A program made the translations under genes and the position numbers. A stretch of DNA of 64,000 bases from Helicobacter cappadocius (GTDB taxonomy: Bacteria > Campylobacterota > Campylobacteria > Campylobacterales > Helicobacteraceae), in the NCBI RefSeq assembly GCF_030688855.1, contig NZ_JAUYZK010000002.1, positions 164,019 through 228,018 on the forward strand. Direction: 5' to 3'. Of the stretch, positions 37,974 through 51,199 are shown one piece after another. Each line of letters opens with the position of its first letter. The first letter of the stretch is position 1. Under the pieces are notes generated by a model. That model ran no database searches, was not told where the DNA came from, and saw only the letters and a list, made by a program, of their open reading frames with translations.

Positions 37974-38990
37974 ATGAGGCAAACTATATTATCTCCTCAT
38001 AAGATTGGTTCATATTTTTTAATTGGGGTGATGATTCACCCATTTTTTATTATCCCTTTGTCTGCAGAACCATCGGCATTTGAAATGCAAAGTGGTGCTA
38101 CAAAAAAAGAACTCAGATCTCTTCAAACAAGTAGTAAAAATCTCGAAACTATTATAACAGAACTTCAAAATAAGGTTATATCTCTTGATCAATCTCAAGA
38201 TGGAGTGAAAAGCTTGTTTGAAGGTCAATCCCTGAAGATAAAAAATCTTTTGGACGCTTCGGCTTCTCAAGAGAATTCAATAAAGTCTTTAAGCTCTGTT
38301 CAAGATACACATTCAAACACACTTAAGCAACAATCTGATTTATTGACTCTTCTAAAAGATCGTATTGATAAAAATCAAAAAGCTATCGAGGGTTTGAATA
38401 AAAAAGTCGATGATATTACAGAACTTATCGGACATATTAATTCTGATTTGATGGCACAACTTGAGCTTATTAAAAAAAATTTGGAAATTCCTACAACTCC
38501 AACAAGCACCTCAAATACCTCTAAAATTTCTAATGTAAAAAAACAAACCACACCCAAAGAATCAAAAACATCAAACACAGATACATTTAAAAAAGATGGC
38601 TCAAAACAAAAGACAATCTTCATTGAAGCTGAGGAGCTTTACAAAAAAGGGAAGCTAAAAGAAGCAAAAGAACGTTTTGAATGGTTGGTAGAAATGAACT
38701 ACAGACCTGCAAACAGCCTATATTTATTGGGTGAAATTGCATACAAACAGAAGAATTATCAACAAGCGGTTGTGTTTTATAAAAAAAGTGCGCTAGAAAA
38801 TGATAAGGCAAATTATATGCCTATTTTGTTGTGGCACACTGCTTGGGCGTTTAGATATTCAAAAGATTTGCCAAATTATGAAAAATTTTTGGATTCTTTG
38901 ATATACTTATATCCCAATAGTGAGCAAGGTCAAAAGGCCAAGGACATTAGAAAAAAAACAAAGGATAAAAATGAACATAGAAACAAATAA
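37974..38990 (+). CDS. cpoB: CpoB/YbgF-like cell division coordinator
   Basis: The 338-residue protein has a signal-like hydrophobic segment (residues 12-30), a coiled coil (residues 40-160, LQTSSKNLETIITELQNKV), a Ser/Thr/Lys-rich linker, and C-terminal TPR repeats (AEELYKKGKLKEAKERFEWL, YLLGEIAYKQKNYQQAVVFY). YbgF/CpoB coordinates peptidoglycan synthesis with Tol-Pal constriction. It overlaps slyD by 20 bases. Confidence 0.85.
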   Translation: MRQTILSPHKIGSYFLIGVMIHPFFIIPLSAEPSAFEMQSGATKKELRSLQTSSKNLETIITELQNKVISLDQSQDGVKSLFEGQSLKIKNLLDASASQENSIKSLSSVQDTHSNTLKQQSDLLTLLKDRIDKNQKAIEGLNKKVDDITELIGHINSDLMAQLELIKKNLEIPTTPTSTSNTSKISNVKKQTTPKESKTSNTDTFKKDGSKQKTIFIEAEELYKKGKLKEAKERFEWLVEMNYRPANSLYLLGEIAYKQKNYQQAVVFYKKSALENDKANYMPILLWHTAWAFRYSKDLPNYEKFLDSLIYLYPNSEQGQKAKDIRKKTKDKNEHRNK

Positions 38991-39531
38991 AGTTGTATCT
39001 ATCGAATATGAAGTGATGGATTTTGAAAGCAAAGAAATAGTTGATTCAAATATCGGTGCGAAGCCTTTAGAGTTTTTGGTCGGTGCTGGTCAGGTGATTA
39101 CAGGTCTTGAAAAAGCGATTATCGGTGCAGAAATAGGCAAAAAATTGGAAATACAAGTCAAACCAGAAGAAGCTTACGGGATTTATCAGAATGATTTTTT
39201 ACAAGAAGTCCCAAGAGAACAATTTGAAGGTATTGAATTACAAAAAGGCATGACTCTTTTTGGACAAGGTGAAAATGGACAAACTGTTCAAGTTGTGGTC
39301 AAAGATTTTAGTGATAAAATGGTAATGATAGATTATAATCATCCATTGGCGGGGAAAACTTTGCTTTTTAATATCACGGTTTTGGACTCTAGAGATCCTA
39401 CAGAACAAGAAATTATTAGCGGTGGAGTCGGTGGAGGTTGCGGTTGCCAATCAGGAGATAAACATGAACATCATCACGGAGAAGGTGGATGTTGTGGTGG
39501 AGGCGGTGGAGGCTGTGGCTGCTCACACTAG
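38971..39531 (+). CDS. slyD: FKBP-type peptidyl-prolyl isomerase SlyD
   Basis: The 186-residue protein has a split FKBP domain with the inserted chaperone flap (VVSIEYEVMD, EKAIIGAEIGKKLEIQVKPEEAYG). The C-terminal tail of about 36 residues is extremely rich in Gly, Cys and His (eight Cys, several His including EHHHGE), so it should bind nickel or other metals. SlyD delivers nickel to hydrogenase and urease in other species. ATG 38971 is chosen; it lies inside the end of cpoB. Confidence 0.93.
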   Translation: MNIETNKVVSIEYEVMDFESKEIVDSNIGAKPLEFLVGAGQVITGLEKAIIGAEIGKKLEIQVKPEEAYGIYQNDFLQEVPREQFEGIELQKGMTLFGQGENGQTVQVVVKDFSDKMVMIDYNHPLAGKTLLFNITVLDSRDPTEQEIISGGVGGGCGCQSGDKHEHHHGEGGCCGGGGGGCGCSH

Positions 39532-39610
39532 AATCACACACCGATCTCTTTATGCCAAGCACAGCGAGTATAGCATTGCGGGACTAGGGAATATGGATAT
39601 GCAATAGTGA

Positions 39611-39634
39611 GGGATTTTGCTTTTACAAAATCTC
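39611..39634 (+). terminator. Hairpin downstream of slyD
   Basis: GATTTTG (39613-39619) and CAAAATC (39626-39632) form a perfect 7-base-pair stem with a CTTTTA loop, extendable by two pairs. It lies 80 bases after slyD in otherwise unassigned sequence. The tail TCCTCTTTT is modest. Confidence 0.4.
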
Positions 39635-39711
39635 CTCTTTTCCCATAGGACTAAGAGGCGAACCAAAAGCAGGGTTTTTTAGCTTCCCTTGTCAATCAAG
39701 TCGTTTATAAT

Positions 39712-40376
39712 TCAAGCTATCTTTATTTTCCCGATGACTACATCATTGATCAGGCTGTTTTTGTATTCTTTGAGCAAGGCAATGTATTTGTTTTGGGCAT
39801 TTATGGCTTTGTCTATCTTATCTACCTTTTCATCGAGAAGATCCGCGATCTGCTTTTGTTCTAATAGGGGGTGGAAGGGGGATTAAAACATCTCCAAATT
39901 TATCAAAATACAATCTTAATCTCATTTCCATAATACCACGAGAATACTTCTTTACTTTCTTTGAAAATCTTTTTTAAATAGTTCGTGATAATATTTTCCA
40001 ATTATTGGAGCTTTTGCTCTTGAAATATCGTAAGCCGGGCTTGTAACTCCATATATTCGGATAATCCAATTGCTCCCAACCAAGCCAACAATTTATTCAC
40101 AATAAAATTACTTTTTTACCTTCCAATAGCCATCAGTCGTTGAAGCCTTATTTCCTCTTTCTTCAAGCTCTTTTCTAGGTTTTACACCGATGTCTGTGTA
40201 AATTGAAAGCAATTCTTCATTATTTTCTTTTGGAGCAGATTCAACGATTAGACTAAAAACATGCTTCAGCTTTTTAACCTCCCCAGTGGGTAGGGATGAA
40301 GCCTAGATAGTCTATGGCGGTATCTTTATAAGAGGGGTATGTTTGGAATCTCTGAAGAGTTATGTTTTCTATATTG
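39712..40376 (-). pseudogene. hsdS: Frameshifted remnant of type I restriction specificity gene hsdS
   Basis: Minus-strand segments in shifting frames reconstruct one half-size HsdS: YKDTAIDYLGFIPTHW, then EVKKLKHVF...SIYTDIGVKPRKELEERG and STTDGYWKVKK, then FIVNKLLAWLGAIG, GVTSPAYDISRAKAPIIG, YSRGIMEMRLRLYFDKFGD, and finally LLEQKQIADLLDEKVDKIDK to GKIKIA and a TGA. These are hallmark HsdS phrases around one target-recognition domain and its conserved coiled coils. At least five frame changes are needed, several at short G/C runs (for example CCCCC). No hsdM or hsdR is nearby, so it is a solitary dead gene. Confidence 0.85.
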
Positions 40377-40392
40377 GATGCTTATTGATGAT

Positions 40393-43429
<3,037 letters not shown>

Positions 43430-43447
43430 TTGAATAAAAGGAAAAGA

Positions 43448-45196
43448 ATGCGAACACATTTATGTGCTGATTTAAATGAAAAAGATATTGGAAAAGAAGT
43501 TGTCTTGTGTGGTTGGTGTAATACTTATAGAGATCATGGAGGAGTTGTTTTTATTGATCTTAGAGATAAGAGCGGACTTATACAGCTAGTTTCCGATCCT
43601 GCTACAACAGCGCATTCTGTGGCAACAAATGTACGCGATGAATATGTGCTTATTGGTAGAGGAAAAATCAGAGCAAGAGGAGAGGGGCTTGAGAATCCAA
43701 AGTTGAAAACAGGTAAGATTGAAGTTATTTTGAGTGATCTGATTATAGAAAACAAAAGTCTCACTCCTCCTATAGCTATTGGCGATGAGAGTGTAAATGA
43801 AGATTTGAGACTTAAATATAGATATTTAGATTTAAGATCGAAGAAATCTTATAATGTGTTTAAAATTCGCAGTGATGTGGCTATAACCACAAGAAATTCT
43901 TTGATGAAGATGGGATTTATGGAAGTGGAAACTCCCATATTATCAAAAGCGACTCCTGAAGGAGCGAGAGATTATTTGATTCCAAGCAGGGTAAATGATG
44001 GTGAATTTTTTGCATTGCCACAAAGTCCGCAGCTTTATAAACAGCTTTTGATGATGAGTGGGTTTGATAGATATTTTCAGATTGCAAAATGTTTTCGGGA
44101 TGAGGATTTGAGAGCGGATAGACAGCCTGAATTTACACAAATCGATGTTGAGATGAGCTTTTGTTCTCAAGAAGATGTCATGCAAGTAGCAGAGAATCTT
44201 ATCAAAGACATTTTTGATGTAGCCTCGATAAAAATACAAACTCCCTTTAGACGCATGAAATATTTTGAAGCGATGGAATCATATGGTTCAGATAAACCCG
44301 ATTTGAGATTTAATATGCCATTATTTGAAGTGAGTGATTTATTTGTAGATTCTAGTAATGAAATATTTAAAAACATTGCCTTAGATACAAGAAAAAATCG
44401 CTTCAAGGCATTGAAGGTTGATGGAGGCGATGAATTTTTTACTCGTAAGACTTTGGGGGAAGCTGAAGAATTTGTTCGAAAATTTGGTGCTAAAGGTTTG
44501 GCTTATATTCAGATTAAAGAAGATGGAGCAAAGGGACCATTAGTAAAATTTTTATCTGAAGAGAATCTAAAAAAACTAATACAGAGACTTGAAGCAAAAG
44601 TCGGGGATATTGTGTTTTTCGGAGCAGGGGATAAAAAGATTGTTTGGGATTATATGGGAAGATTGCGTTTGAAAATCGCTGAAGATATGAAAATGTACCA
44701 GGACAATCAATTTGAATTTTTATGGGTTGTGGATTTTCCAATGTTTGAAAAAGCGGATGGACGTGCTTATGCCCTACATCACCCCTTCACTATGCCAAAA
44801 AATATAGATAAAGAAGATGTTGAAGAAATAGAATCAATCGCCTATGATGTTGTCTTAAATGGTGTTGAGCTTGGAGGGGGGAGTATTAGGATACATAAAG
44901 AAGAAATTCAAGAGAAGGTATTTAATATTTTAGGAATTTCTCAAGAAGAAGCAAAGGATAAATTTGGATTCCTGCTTGATGCTTTGAGTTTTGGAGCACC
45001 CCCACATGGTGGATTTGCCATAGGGCTTGATAGATTGGTGATGTTGTTGACAAAATCTAATAGCATTCGAGATGTGATTGCATTTCCAAAAACTCAAAAA
45101 GCCACCTGCCCACTTACAAATGCTCCAAGTGTTGTAGGTGAAGAACAGTTGAGAGAGCTTCATATTCGACTACGAAACCCAAGTTCTAAGAATTAA
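43448..45196 (+). CDS. aspS: Aspartyl-tRNA synthetase
   Basis: The 582-residue class II synthetase starts [16 protein letters not shown] at ATG 43448 with AAGGA upstream; an in-frame TTG at 43430 is less likely. It has an OB-fold anticodon domain, the catalytic core with [18 protein letters not shown] (motif 2), the bacterial GAD insert, and GLDRLVMLL (motif 3). In Helicobacter this enzyme is typically non-discriminating and also charges tRNA-Asn, followed by GatCAB correction; the sequence alone does not prove that here. Confidence 0.96.
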   Translation: MRTHLCADLNEKDIGKEVVLCGWCNTYRDHGGVVFIDLRDKSGLIQLVSDPATTAHSVATNVRDEYVLIGRGKIRARGEGLENPKLKTGKIEVILSDLIIENKSLTPPIAIGDESVNEDLRLKYRYLDLRSKKSYNVFKIRSDVAITTRNSLMKMGFMEVETPILSKATPEGARDYLIPSRVNDGEFFALPQSPQLYKQLLMMSGFDRYFQIAKCFRDEDLRADRQPEFTQIDVEMSFCSQEDVMQVAENLIKDIFDVASIKIQTPFRRMKYFEAMESYGSDKPDLRFNMPLFEVSDLFVDSSNEIFKNIALDTRKNRFKALKVDGGDEFFTRKTLGEAEEFVRKFGAKGLAYIQIKEDGAKGPLVKFLSEENLKKLIQRLEAKVGDIVFFGAGDKKIVWDYMGRLRLKIAEDMKMYQDNQFEFLWVVDFPMFEKADGRAYALHHPFTMPKNIDKEDVEEIESIAYDVVLNGVELGGGSIRIHKEEIQEKVFNILGISQEEAKDKFGFLLDALSFGAPPHGGFAIGLDRLVMLLTKSNSIRDVIAFPKTQKATCPLTNAPSVVGEEQLRELHIRLRNPSSKN

Positions 45197-45215
45197 AATT
45201 TTAAGAGGAGAAAAA

Positions 45216-45788
45216 ATGAAAAAGTTATTTTTAATTATCGGAGCACCCGGAAGCGGAAAAACTACCGATGCAGAACTTATCGCAAAAAATTTTAGCGATA
45301 AAATCGTGCATTATTCTACAGGTGATCTTCTTAGAGCAGAAGTGGCAAGTGGTAGCGAACAGGGGAAATTAATAGAGAGTTTTACTAGCAAGGGCAATTT
45401 AGTTCCATTAGAAATCGTTGTTCGTACTATTATCACGGCTATAAAAAATGCACCTAAAGAAGTTATTCTTATTGATGGGTATCCTAGAAGCGTTGAACAA
45501 ATGAATGCGTTAGATGTTGAACTAAAATCTCAAAATGAAGTTTCTTTGATAAGTGTTATTGAAGTAACAGTTAGTGAAGAAATAGCTCGTGATAGAGTTT
45601 TGGGAAGAGCAAGGGGAGCTGATGATAATATAGAAGTTTTCAACAATAGAATGAAGGTTTATACCGATCCATTAAATGCGATTCAAGATTTTTATACCCA
45701 AAAGAATATTTTGAAAAAAATCAATGGCGAGAGAAGTATTCAAGAAATCGTGAGTGAAATGGAAACATTTATCCAAACTAAAATATAA
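45216..45788 (+). CDS. adk: Adenylate kinase
   Basis: Adk (190 residues) balances AMP, ADP and ATP. The P-loop [12 protein letters not shown] (residues 9-20), [15 protein letters not shown] and [12 protein letters not shown] are clear. The length and the short RGADDN segment mean it is the short form without an extended LID or zinc site. It follows aspS by 20 bases and precedes ppa. Confidence 0.95.
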   Translation: MKKLFLIIGAPGSGKTTDAELIAKNFSDKIVHYSTGDLLRAEVASGSEQGKLIESFTSKGNLVPLEIVVRTIITAIKNAPKEVILIDGYPRSVEQMNALDVELKSQNEVSLISVIEVTVSEEIARDRVLGRARGADDNIEVFNNRMKVYTDPLNAIQDFYTQKNILKKINGERSIQEIVSEMETFIQTKI

Positions 45789-45798
45789 GGAGTTAAAA

Positions 45799-46317
45799 AT
45801 GAATATATCAAAAATCCCTGTAGGAGAAAATCCAGACAAAATAAATGCAGTCATAGAGATACCTTATGGATCAAATATTAAATATGAGATAGATAAAGAT
45901 AGTGGAGCAGTCGTTGTAGATCGCATTATGTATAGTGCGATGTTTTATCCTGCTAACTATGGTTTTGTTCCTAATACATTGAGTGATGATGGCGATCCAG
46001 CTGATATTTTGGTTCTGAATGAATACCCGCTTCAAGCTGGGAGTGTTATCAAAGTTCGCTTGATAGGTGTTCTTATTATGGAGGATGAAAGTGGTATGGA
46101 TGAAAAACTTTTGGCTGTGCCATTGAGTAAAATTGATCCTAGATATGATCATATTAAAGAATTGAGTGATTTACCTAAAATTACATTAGATAGAATCAAG
46201 AATTTCTTTGAAACTTATAAGATGCTTGAACCAAATAAATGGGTAAAGGTAAAAGGCTTTCAAGGTAAAGCAGAAGCACAGGTAATTTTAGAAAAAGCTA
46301 TCAAAGCAGTTAAATAA
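45799..46317 (+). CDS. ppa: Inorganic pyrophosphatase
   Basis: The 172-residue family I pyrophosphatase carries the metal-binding DDGDPADILVL signature and NYGFVPNTL. It hydrolyses pyrophosphate from biosynthetic reactions. ATG 45799 (MNISKIPVGENPD) has AAGGAG upstream and gives the standard length; an open frame from 45754 overlaps adk. It ends the cheV-aspS-adk-ppa operon and converges on folE. Confidence 0.96.
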   Translation: MNISKIPVGENPDKINAVIEIPYGSNIKYEIDKDSGAVVVDRIMYSAMFYPANYGFVPNTLSDDGDPADILVLNEYPLQAGSVIKVRLIGVLIMEDESGMDEKLLAVPLSKIDPRYDHIKELSDLPKITLDRIKNFFETYKMLEPNKWVKVKGFQGKAEAQVILEKAIKAVK

Positions 46318-46369
46318 GAATACAAACTCTCTCTTCGTGGGGAGGGGGGATGTCTAAGGAAATTAAGTT

Positions 46370-46918
46370 TTAAGATTTTAGAAGTTGCATAAACTCCGAT
46401 CGGGTTTTAGAATCTGATTTAAAAAGTCCTCGAATTGCACTTGTATTGATCTTTGCATTTTGTTTTTGGACCCCCCTCATACTCATGCATAAGTGTTTAG
46501 CCTCGCATACCACCATTACGCCTTTTGGACTTAAGACTTCCATGATGGTATCTGCTATTTGAGTTGTTAATCTTTCTTGTATTTGAAGTCTTCTTGAATA
46601 AATTTCTACTAATCGCACCAATCCACTGATCCCAGCTATTTTTTTATCTGGGATGTATCCGATGCTAATATGTCCAAAAAATGGAAGAATATGATGTTCG
46701 CACATTGAATAAAATTCGATTTGTTTTATCATTACCATTTCATCACAAGCACCTTGTTCAAACACACTTCCAAGTGCCATTTTTGGATCTTTTGTGTAGC
46801 CACTATATAGAAAATCCCAAGATTCCTCTACTCTTGCAGGAGTCTGTTTAAGTCCTTCTCTATCGATATTTTCACCGATTTTTTTAAAAAAATAATCGAA
46901 ATAATTTTGATTAGTCAT
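46370..46918 (-). CDS. folE: GTP cyclohydrolase I
   Basis: FolE (182 residues) makes dihydroneopterin triphosphate, the first step of folate (and queuosine-type) synthesis. Zinc ligands are visible in MCEHHILPFFG and CEAKHLCMSMRGVQK. It begins directly after the htpX stop codon, so the two form a minus-strand operon downstream of truD and alr. Confidence 0.95.
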   Translation of the reverse strand: MTNQNYFDYFFKKIGENIDREGLKQTPARVEESWDFLYSGYTKDPKMALGSVFEQGACDEMVMIKQIEFYSMCEHHILPFFGHISIGYIPDKKIAGISGLVRLVEIYSRRLQIQERLTTQIADTIMEVLSPKGVMVVCEAKHLCMSMRGVQKQNAKINTSAIRGLFKSDSKTRSEFMQLLKS

Positions 46919-47845
46919 TTATCTACCTAATAGAGATTTTATTCTGTTTTGGGTGCTAGGATGTGTGCTAAAGGTTTCAGAAGCATCAAAAATATAGGCA
47001 GCCTTGCGGGTAGGATTGGTATCAACCTGAGAATAATCGGTGCTATTATAATCAGCACTAATTTTTTGTAATGCTCTAATCATAGGTCTAGAATCATTCA
47101 TAATGTACGCAGCTCCGCTATCTGCCATATATTCTCGACTTCGGCTTAAATACATCTGTAAAAAGAAAGTAAAGATGGGTAAAATAAATTGCAAAATCAA
47201 TAAGATTGTCCTTGCTGTATTTGCACCTTTTTGGTGATTTGAACCTAAAAATATCCATACAATAGAATTCGTGACCAAAAGCATAATATTGCTTAATATT
47301 CCCACACACATTGTAAGTCTTATATCTCCATGTCTTATATGGCTTAGTTCGTGTGCCATCACTGCCTTTATTTCTTCATATTCAAGTCTCTTTATCAGAG
47401 AGCTTGTGAGTGCAATTAGGGAGTTGTTTTCATTCCATCCACTTGCAAATGCGTTGATATAGGGAGCATCGATAATGTAAAGTTTAGGGACAAATAAGGT
47501 ATCAGATTCTTTGATAAGATCTTCTAAAATACCATATATTCTACGTTCTGTCTGATTCATCACTTTTGAAGGATCTAAGAGTTTATACTCACTTCCACTC
47601 AATATAATTTGTTTAAAATTTATAACAGAAAAACAAATAATCAAAACAGCCACTCCAAGCATGCAGAGTGTTGCAAGTGGAAAAATCTGAAAAGTGATAA
47701 GTTTTATCAATGCCTCAAAAAAAGATGGGGCATTGATACGAATAATATCTACAAGCAGTCCAATAAAAATAAAAATCACGATATAAGTCACTAAAACGGC
47801 ACTTGTTTTTAAATGATTACGAAATATGATTTTTTGAAAATTCAT
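46919..47845 (-). CDS. htpX: M48 family membrane metalloprotease HtpX
   Basis: The 308-residue inner membrane protease has two N-terminal membrane helices, the zinc motif [10 protein letters not shown] (about residue 155), two further hydrophobic segments, and a downstream glutamate in [12 protein letters not shown]. HtpX degrades misfolded membrane proteins. It directly abuts folE and follows truD by about 50 bases. Confidence 0.92.
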   Translation of the reverse strand: MNFQKIIFRNHLKTSAVLVTYIVIFIFIGLLVDIIRINAPSFFEALIKLITFQIFPLATLCMLGVAVLIICFSVINFKQIILSGSEYKLLDPSKVMNQTERRIYGILEDLIKESDTLFVPKLYIIDAPYINAFASGWNENNSLIALTSSLIKRLEYEEIKAVMAHELSHIRHGDIRLTMCVGILSNIMLLVTNSIVWIFLGSNHQKGANTARTILLILQFILPIFTFFLQMYLSRSREYMADSGAAYIMNDSRPMIRALQKISADYNSTDYSQVDTNPTRKAAYIFDASETFSTHPSTQNRIKSLLGR

Positions 47846-47893
47846 TTAGTTGCCCTTTGTCAGATGAATATATTCTATTATCGCAAAAGAATT

Positions 47894-49039
47894 TTAATCA
47901 ATCTTAACATTTCTATGAGCAATCTCCTCAATAAGAGTTGTTGCATAGCTACCCTTAGGTAAGAAAAATTCAAGCTCTAGCCATGCATTTTCTTGAATAT
48001 AGTTATATTTTAGATTTTCTATCCAAATCCATGCAAAACGTCTTGTACCTGTTGCATGGATAGATTTATCAATAAAACAAGTCTCAATTTCTCCAGCTAC
48101 TTTTGTAGCATTTAGAACCTTTTTCCCACTGAGTAGTCCTGTAGGGGTGATATTTCGATCAAAAAAACGAGAAATGTCGTTTTGTGTTTCAAGTTCAAAA
48201 ACTTTTCCATAAGGATAATGGTGCATAATATCGCCCTCAAAGAGTTTAAATAAAGAAGGTTGGTTTTTGATAGATTTGATTTTTGCAATATCAAGTGTTT
48301 TTAGATTTTGTATATTTGTTTGTCTGTATTCAGAAAATATATTATCCATACACAGAGCTTGAAGAATTTCTTGAGGTTCAAAAGCTTGGAAAATTTTGCT
48401 AATTTTTACTCGAAAATTAAGCCACTGGTTAAATAAAAAACTTTGATATGAGGATATGAGAAAATCACTCATTCTTTTATTTTTTATCTTCAGCTCCCCT
48501 CGAACAATTTTTTGACCTTCTAAAAAATTTTCTCCATCTTTCCCAAATCTCTGATAACCAAAATAATTTGGCAAACCATTTTTTTCGATTATTTTAAGAA
48601 CAGAGTTTATTTTTTCAAAGACGCTTGGTGTGACTTTTTTGAGACGAATAAAAAAGTTATTTCCCTTTAAGTGTCCTATTTTTAATTTATTGTTGTGATA
48701 AGTGCAGGAGAGTATTTTAATATTTTTTTCTTCTAAAAGTGGAAGTATGGAATCTAGATTTTGAGTGAATTTTTTATTAATAGAGATATATTGGGAAGTC
48801 ATCGCATTTTTATCTTTTAGTCCGCTATAACCGATTTCGCTTGATTTGATTCCTAATATACTGGAAAAAATATTAATCATCTCTATGGTGTTCAAACCTT
48901 TTTTTCGCACATTGAGTATATGATGCTCACCTTCATTGCTAAAATGATAAAGAGGAACTTCTCTAACAATAAAATCTCTAGGATTTTGTGAAAAATGAAA
49001 ATCAATCGGCGAGTGGTTGAGTGAGTAGATTTTATTCAT
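47894..49039 (-). CDS. truD: tRNA pseudouridine(13) synthase TruD
   Basis: The 381-residue protein matches Helicobacter TruD: FVVREVPLY-like RDFIVREVPLYHF at the N-terminus, the catalytic aspartate in GYSGLKDKNAMTSQ (about residue 80), and NYFGYQRFG. It isomerises U13 of tRNA-Glu. The start overlaps the alr stop by one base. Confidence 0.92.
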   Translation of the reverse strand: MNKIYSLNHSPIDFHFSQNPRDFIVREVPLYHFSNEGEHHILNVRKKGLNTIEMINIFSSILGIKSSEIGYSGLKDKNAMTSQYISINKKFTQNLDSILPLLEEKNIKILSCTYHNNKLKIGHLKGNNFFIRLKKVTPSVFEKINSVLKIIEKNGLPNYFGYQRFGKDGENFLEGQKIVRGELKIKNKRMSDFLISSYQSFLFNQWLNFRVKISKIFQAFEPQEILQALCMDNIFSEYRQTNIQNLKTLDIAKIKSIKNQPSLFKLFEGDIMHHYPYGKVFELETQNDISRFFDRNITPTGLLSGKKVLNATKVAGEIETCFIDKSIHATGTRRFAWIWIENLKYNYIQENAWLELEFFLPKGSYATTLIEEIAHRNVKID

Positions 49040-50067
49040 TAAATAACAGAACGTTTTATAAAGGGAGATAAGCTAGTGAGAACTTCATAAGGGATTGTAT
49101 CAAATAATTTGGCTATTGAGGTTGCATCATCAAAAACACAAACTCTTTCAAGGGTGCTTTCGCAAGAAAAACAATCCATTGAAGTCACAGGCAATATGAT
49201 ATAGCCTTCCGCAGTTTTTAATGATGGTTTATTTCCATTAATACGAAACAATCCATCTCCATAGCCTATATCATAAGTGCTAATAATGGTATCTTTTTCT
49301 AATACGGTTTTGCCACCATAACCGATTTTAGATCCTTTTTTTAGGGATTGTTCGCAGATTTTATCTGCCCAAAGTGAAGCTATGGGAGTGAGCTTCTTGC
49401 TCAAAGGAATATCAAAAGTATTGCTAAGATACCCATATGCAGCGATTCCTATTCTAACTAGATCATCTTCTATTTTATCACTTCTTAGTGTTCCTGAGGA
49501 GCTTAGAGAATGAAATCTTGGAATTTTGAAACTCAATTTTTCGGCTAGATATAAAACCTCTTCTTTGACCTCTGAGAAAACTTTTTGAGCGTCTTGAAAA
49601 GATTGTTCTGACACATCTCCATACCCATTATGCGCAAATACTCCAAATAGAACTAGTTTCTTTAAGAGTATTTCCTCGATAAAAGTTTGCAATTTTTCTC
49701 TGGGGATTCCATTGCGATTCATTCCTGTATTTACCTTGAGTTCTACGCAACGCGATGGCTCAAGTGAATGAATATTATCCATAGAGTTTATGGAAACGTG
49801 GATGTTCAATGGAGAATCATTGCAGATACGACCGTATAAAACAGTGATATGTTCAAATAAATGAGCTATTTTTAGAGCTTCAGATTCATTTTTAACAAAA
49901 ATATTCTTGATACCATAAGCACAAGCTAAGGTGGCGATTTCTTGTAGCCCATGACCATAAGCATTATCTTTCATGACAAGAGCTAGTTTATCTTTATCGC
50001 CAATATGTTCAGCGATGAGATCAAGATTATTTTTAAATTTTGTTGAATTTATAAGTATTTCTGACAT
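49039..50067 (-). CDS. alr: Alanine racemase
   Basis: Alr makes D-alanine for peptidoglycan. The PLP lysine is in LVMKDNAYGHG (about residue 33) and the catalytic tyrosine in GSKIGYGGKTV. At 342 residues it is a little shorter than the usual 360-380, mostly in loops. It precedes truD with a 1-base overlap. Confidence 0.93.
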   Translation of the reverse strand: MSEILINSTKFKNNLDLIAEHIGDKDKLALVMKDNAYGHGLQEIATLACAYGIKNIFVKNESEALKIAHLFEHITVLYGRICNDSPLNIHVSINSMDNIHSLEPSRCVELKVNTGMNRNGIPREKLQTFIEEILLKKLVLFGVFAHNGYGDVSEQSFQDAQKVFSEVKEEVLYLAEKLSFKIPRFHSLSSSGTLRSDKIEDDLVRIGIAAYGYLSNTFDIPLSKKLTPIASLWADKICEQSLKKGSKIGYGGKTVLEKDTIISTYDIGYGDGLFRINGNKPSLKTAEGYIILPVTSMDCFSCESTLERVCVFDDATSIAKLFDTIPYEVLTSLSPFIKRSVI

Positions 50068-50101
50068 ATTTTATTGGCGGGGATTTCCCCCACCTAACCA
50101 T

Positions 50102-50416
50102 TTATTTTTTTGCAGGAAGTTTGCTAATATAATCAGCAAGAACTTCTATATCTGCATCAGAAACGTTTTTCATTTGACTATACATAATTGCTTTTGCGCC
50201 ACCATTATCAGCGGTTCCAGCTTTGTAACCTTTGAGATCTTTGAGTAGTTTGTCTTTTGGCAAACCAGCGATTGTGATACCACCTTTTGCACCTGGAGCT
50301 ACTTTTTGTCCATTTGCACCATGACAAGCCATGCATTTTTTGAATGCTGCTGGAGCTTCAGCTGCCATTGCTACGCTCATAGCACCTACTAGTGTTAGAA
50401 TGAGAAGTTTGTTCAT
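50102..50416 (-). CDS. Periplasmic cytochrome c553
   Basis: The 104-residue protein has a signal peptide (MNKLLILTLVGAMSVAMAAEAP), one heme site CMACH, and the axial methionine in MYSQMKNVSDADI. It is the small cytochrome (H. pylori HP1227) that carries electrons from the bc1 complex to the cbb3 oxidase, so it is a partner of PetABC. ATG 50416 has AAGGAGA upstream; a longer frame from 50440 is not used. Confidence 0.92.
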   Translation of the reverse strand: MNKLLILTLVGAMSVAMAAEAPAAFKKCMACHGANGQKVAPGAKGGITIAGLPKDKLLKDLKGYKAGTADNGGAKAIMYSQMKNVSDADIEVLADYISKLPAKK

Positions 50417-50528
50417 CGTGTCTCCTTTTGTTTTTCTCAATTGCCCAAATTAAGCAACTCAGGTGATCATTGTACAAGCTTTAAGCTTAGACAATCCTAA
50501 GATGAAACAAAAATGATAATGCCAAAAA

Positions 50529-51110
50529 TCATAATTTTACTCTACTGCTAAATGCTCTCAAAAGAGATAGTTGATCGATATTTTCAAGTCCAATTCCAGT
50601 AGGTACTCCCTGTGCAATTTTGGTAAAAATAATATCAATATCATTTAATTTGTCTTCAATATAAAGCATAATAGCTTCATTTGCAAGAGTGGGAGAAAAA
50701 GCAAAAATAATTTCTTTAATTGCACATTTTTGGATATGCTTTTTTAGAGTCTCAAAATCTAAATTTTCAAGATCTTCAATTACTCGATAATAGCCCTTGA
50801 AATCTCCAATCTCTTCGATTGTAAAAATATCCTTAGGGTGCAAAACAATGCAAAGTTGTCCATTATTTCGTTCCTCATCCATACAAATTTCGCAGATTTC
50901 ATCTTCGCTAAGTCCTCCACATAGATTGCATTTACGAATATTATCAATTGCATTTTCTAGTAAATGAGCAATCTTTAATCCTAGATATTTATCACTAACA
51001 CTTAGGTTATAAGCCATCTTTTGGGCAGATTTTTTCCCTATGCTAGGGGTTTGTTCAAAAGCTTCTATAAGTGAAAAAAAATGATTTAAGCTGTTTTTAT
51101 AGTTTTTCAT
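50529..51110 (-). CDS. recR: Recombination mediator RecR
   Basis: The 193-residue protein has the helix-hairpin-helix region (QTPSIGKKSAQKMAYNL), a four-cysteine zinc site (CNLCGG, CEIC), and a Toprim domain (CIVLHPKDIFTIEEI). RecR with RecO loads RecA on single-stranded gaps. ATG 51110 is used because H. pylori RecR begins at the matching residue; a TTG at 51116 is also possible. It is divergent from dnaJ. Confidence 0.93.
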   Translation of the reverse strand: MKNYKNSLNHFFSLIEAFEQTPSIGKKSAQKMAYNLSVSDKYLGLKIAHLLENAIDNIRKCNLCGGLSEDEICEICMDEERNNGQLCIVLHPKDIFTIEEIGDFKGYYRVIEDLENLDFETLKKHIQKCAIKEIIFAFSPTLANEAIMLYIEDKLNDIDIIFTKIAQGVPTGIGLENIDQLSLLRAFSSRVKL

Positions 51111-51199
51111 AATCAAAATAATATCTCAAGGTATTTTAACAATGAATAAAACTTTTTTGAGATAGAATTACAAATTAAAATTTTGAGATTTGGGAGAGT

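Noticed and set aside
39689..39886. Plus-strand frame of 65 residues
   Set aside because: It is antisense to the conserved C-terminal coiled coil of the hsdS remnant.
46318..46369. Short hairpin with G6 between ppa and folE as a regulatory RNA
   Set aside because: The stem depends on several G-T pairs and has no promoter; at most it is a weak terminator between converging genes.
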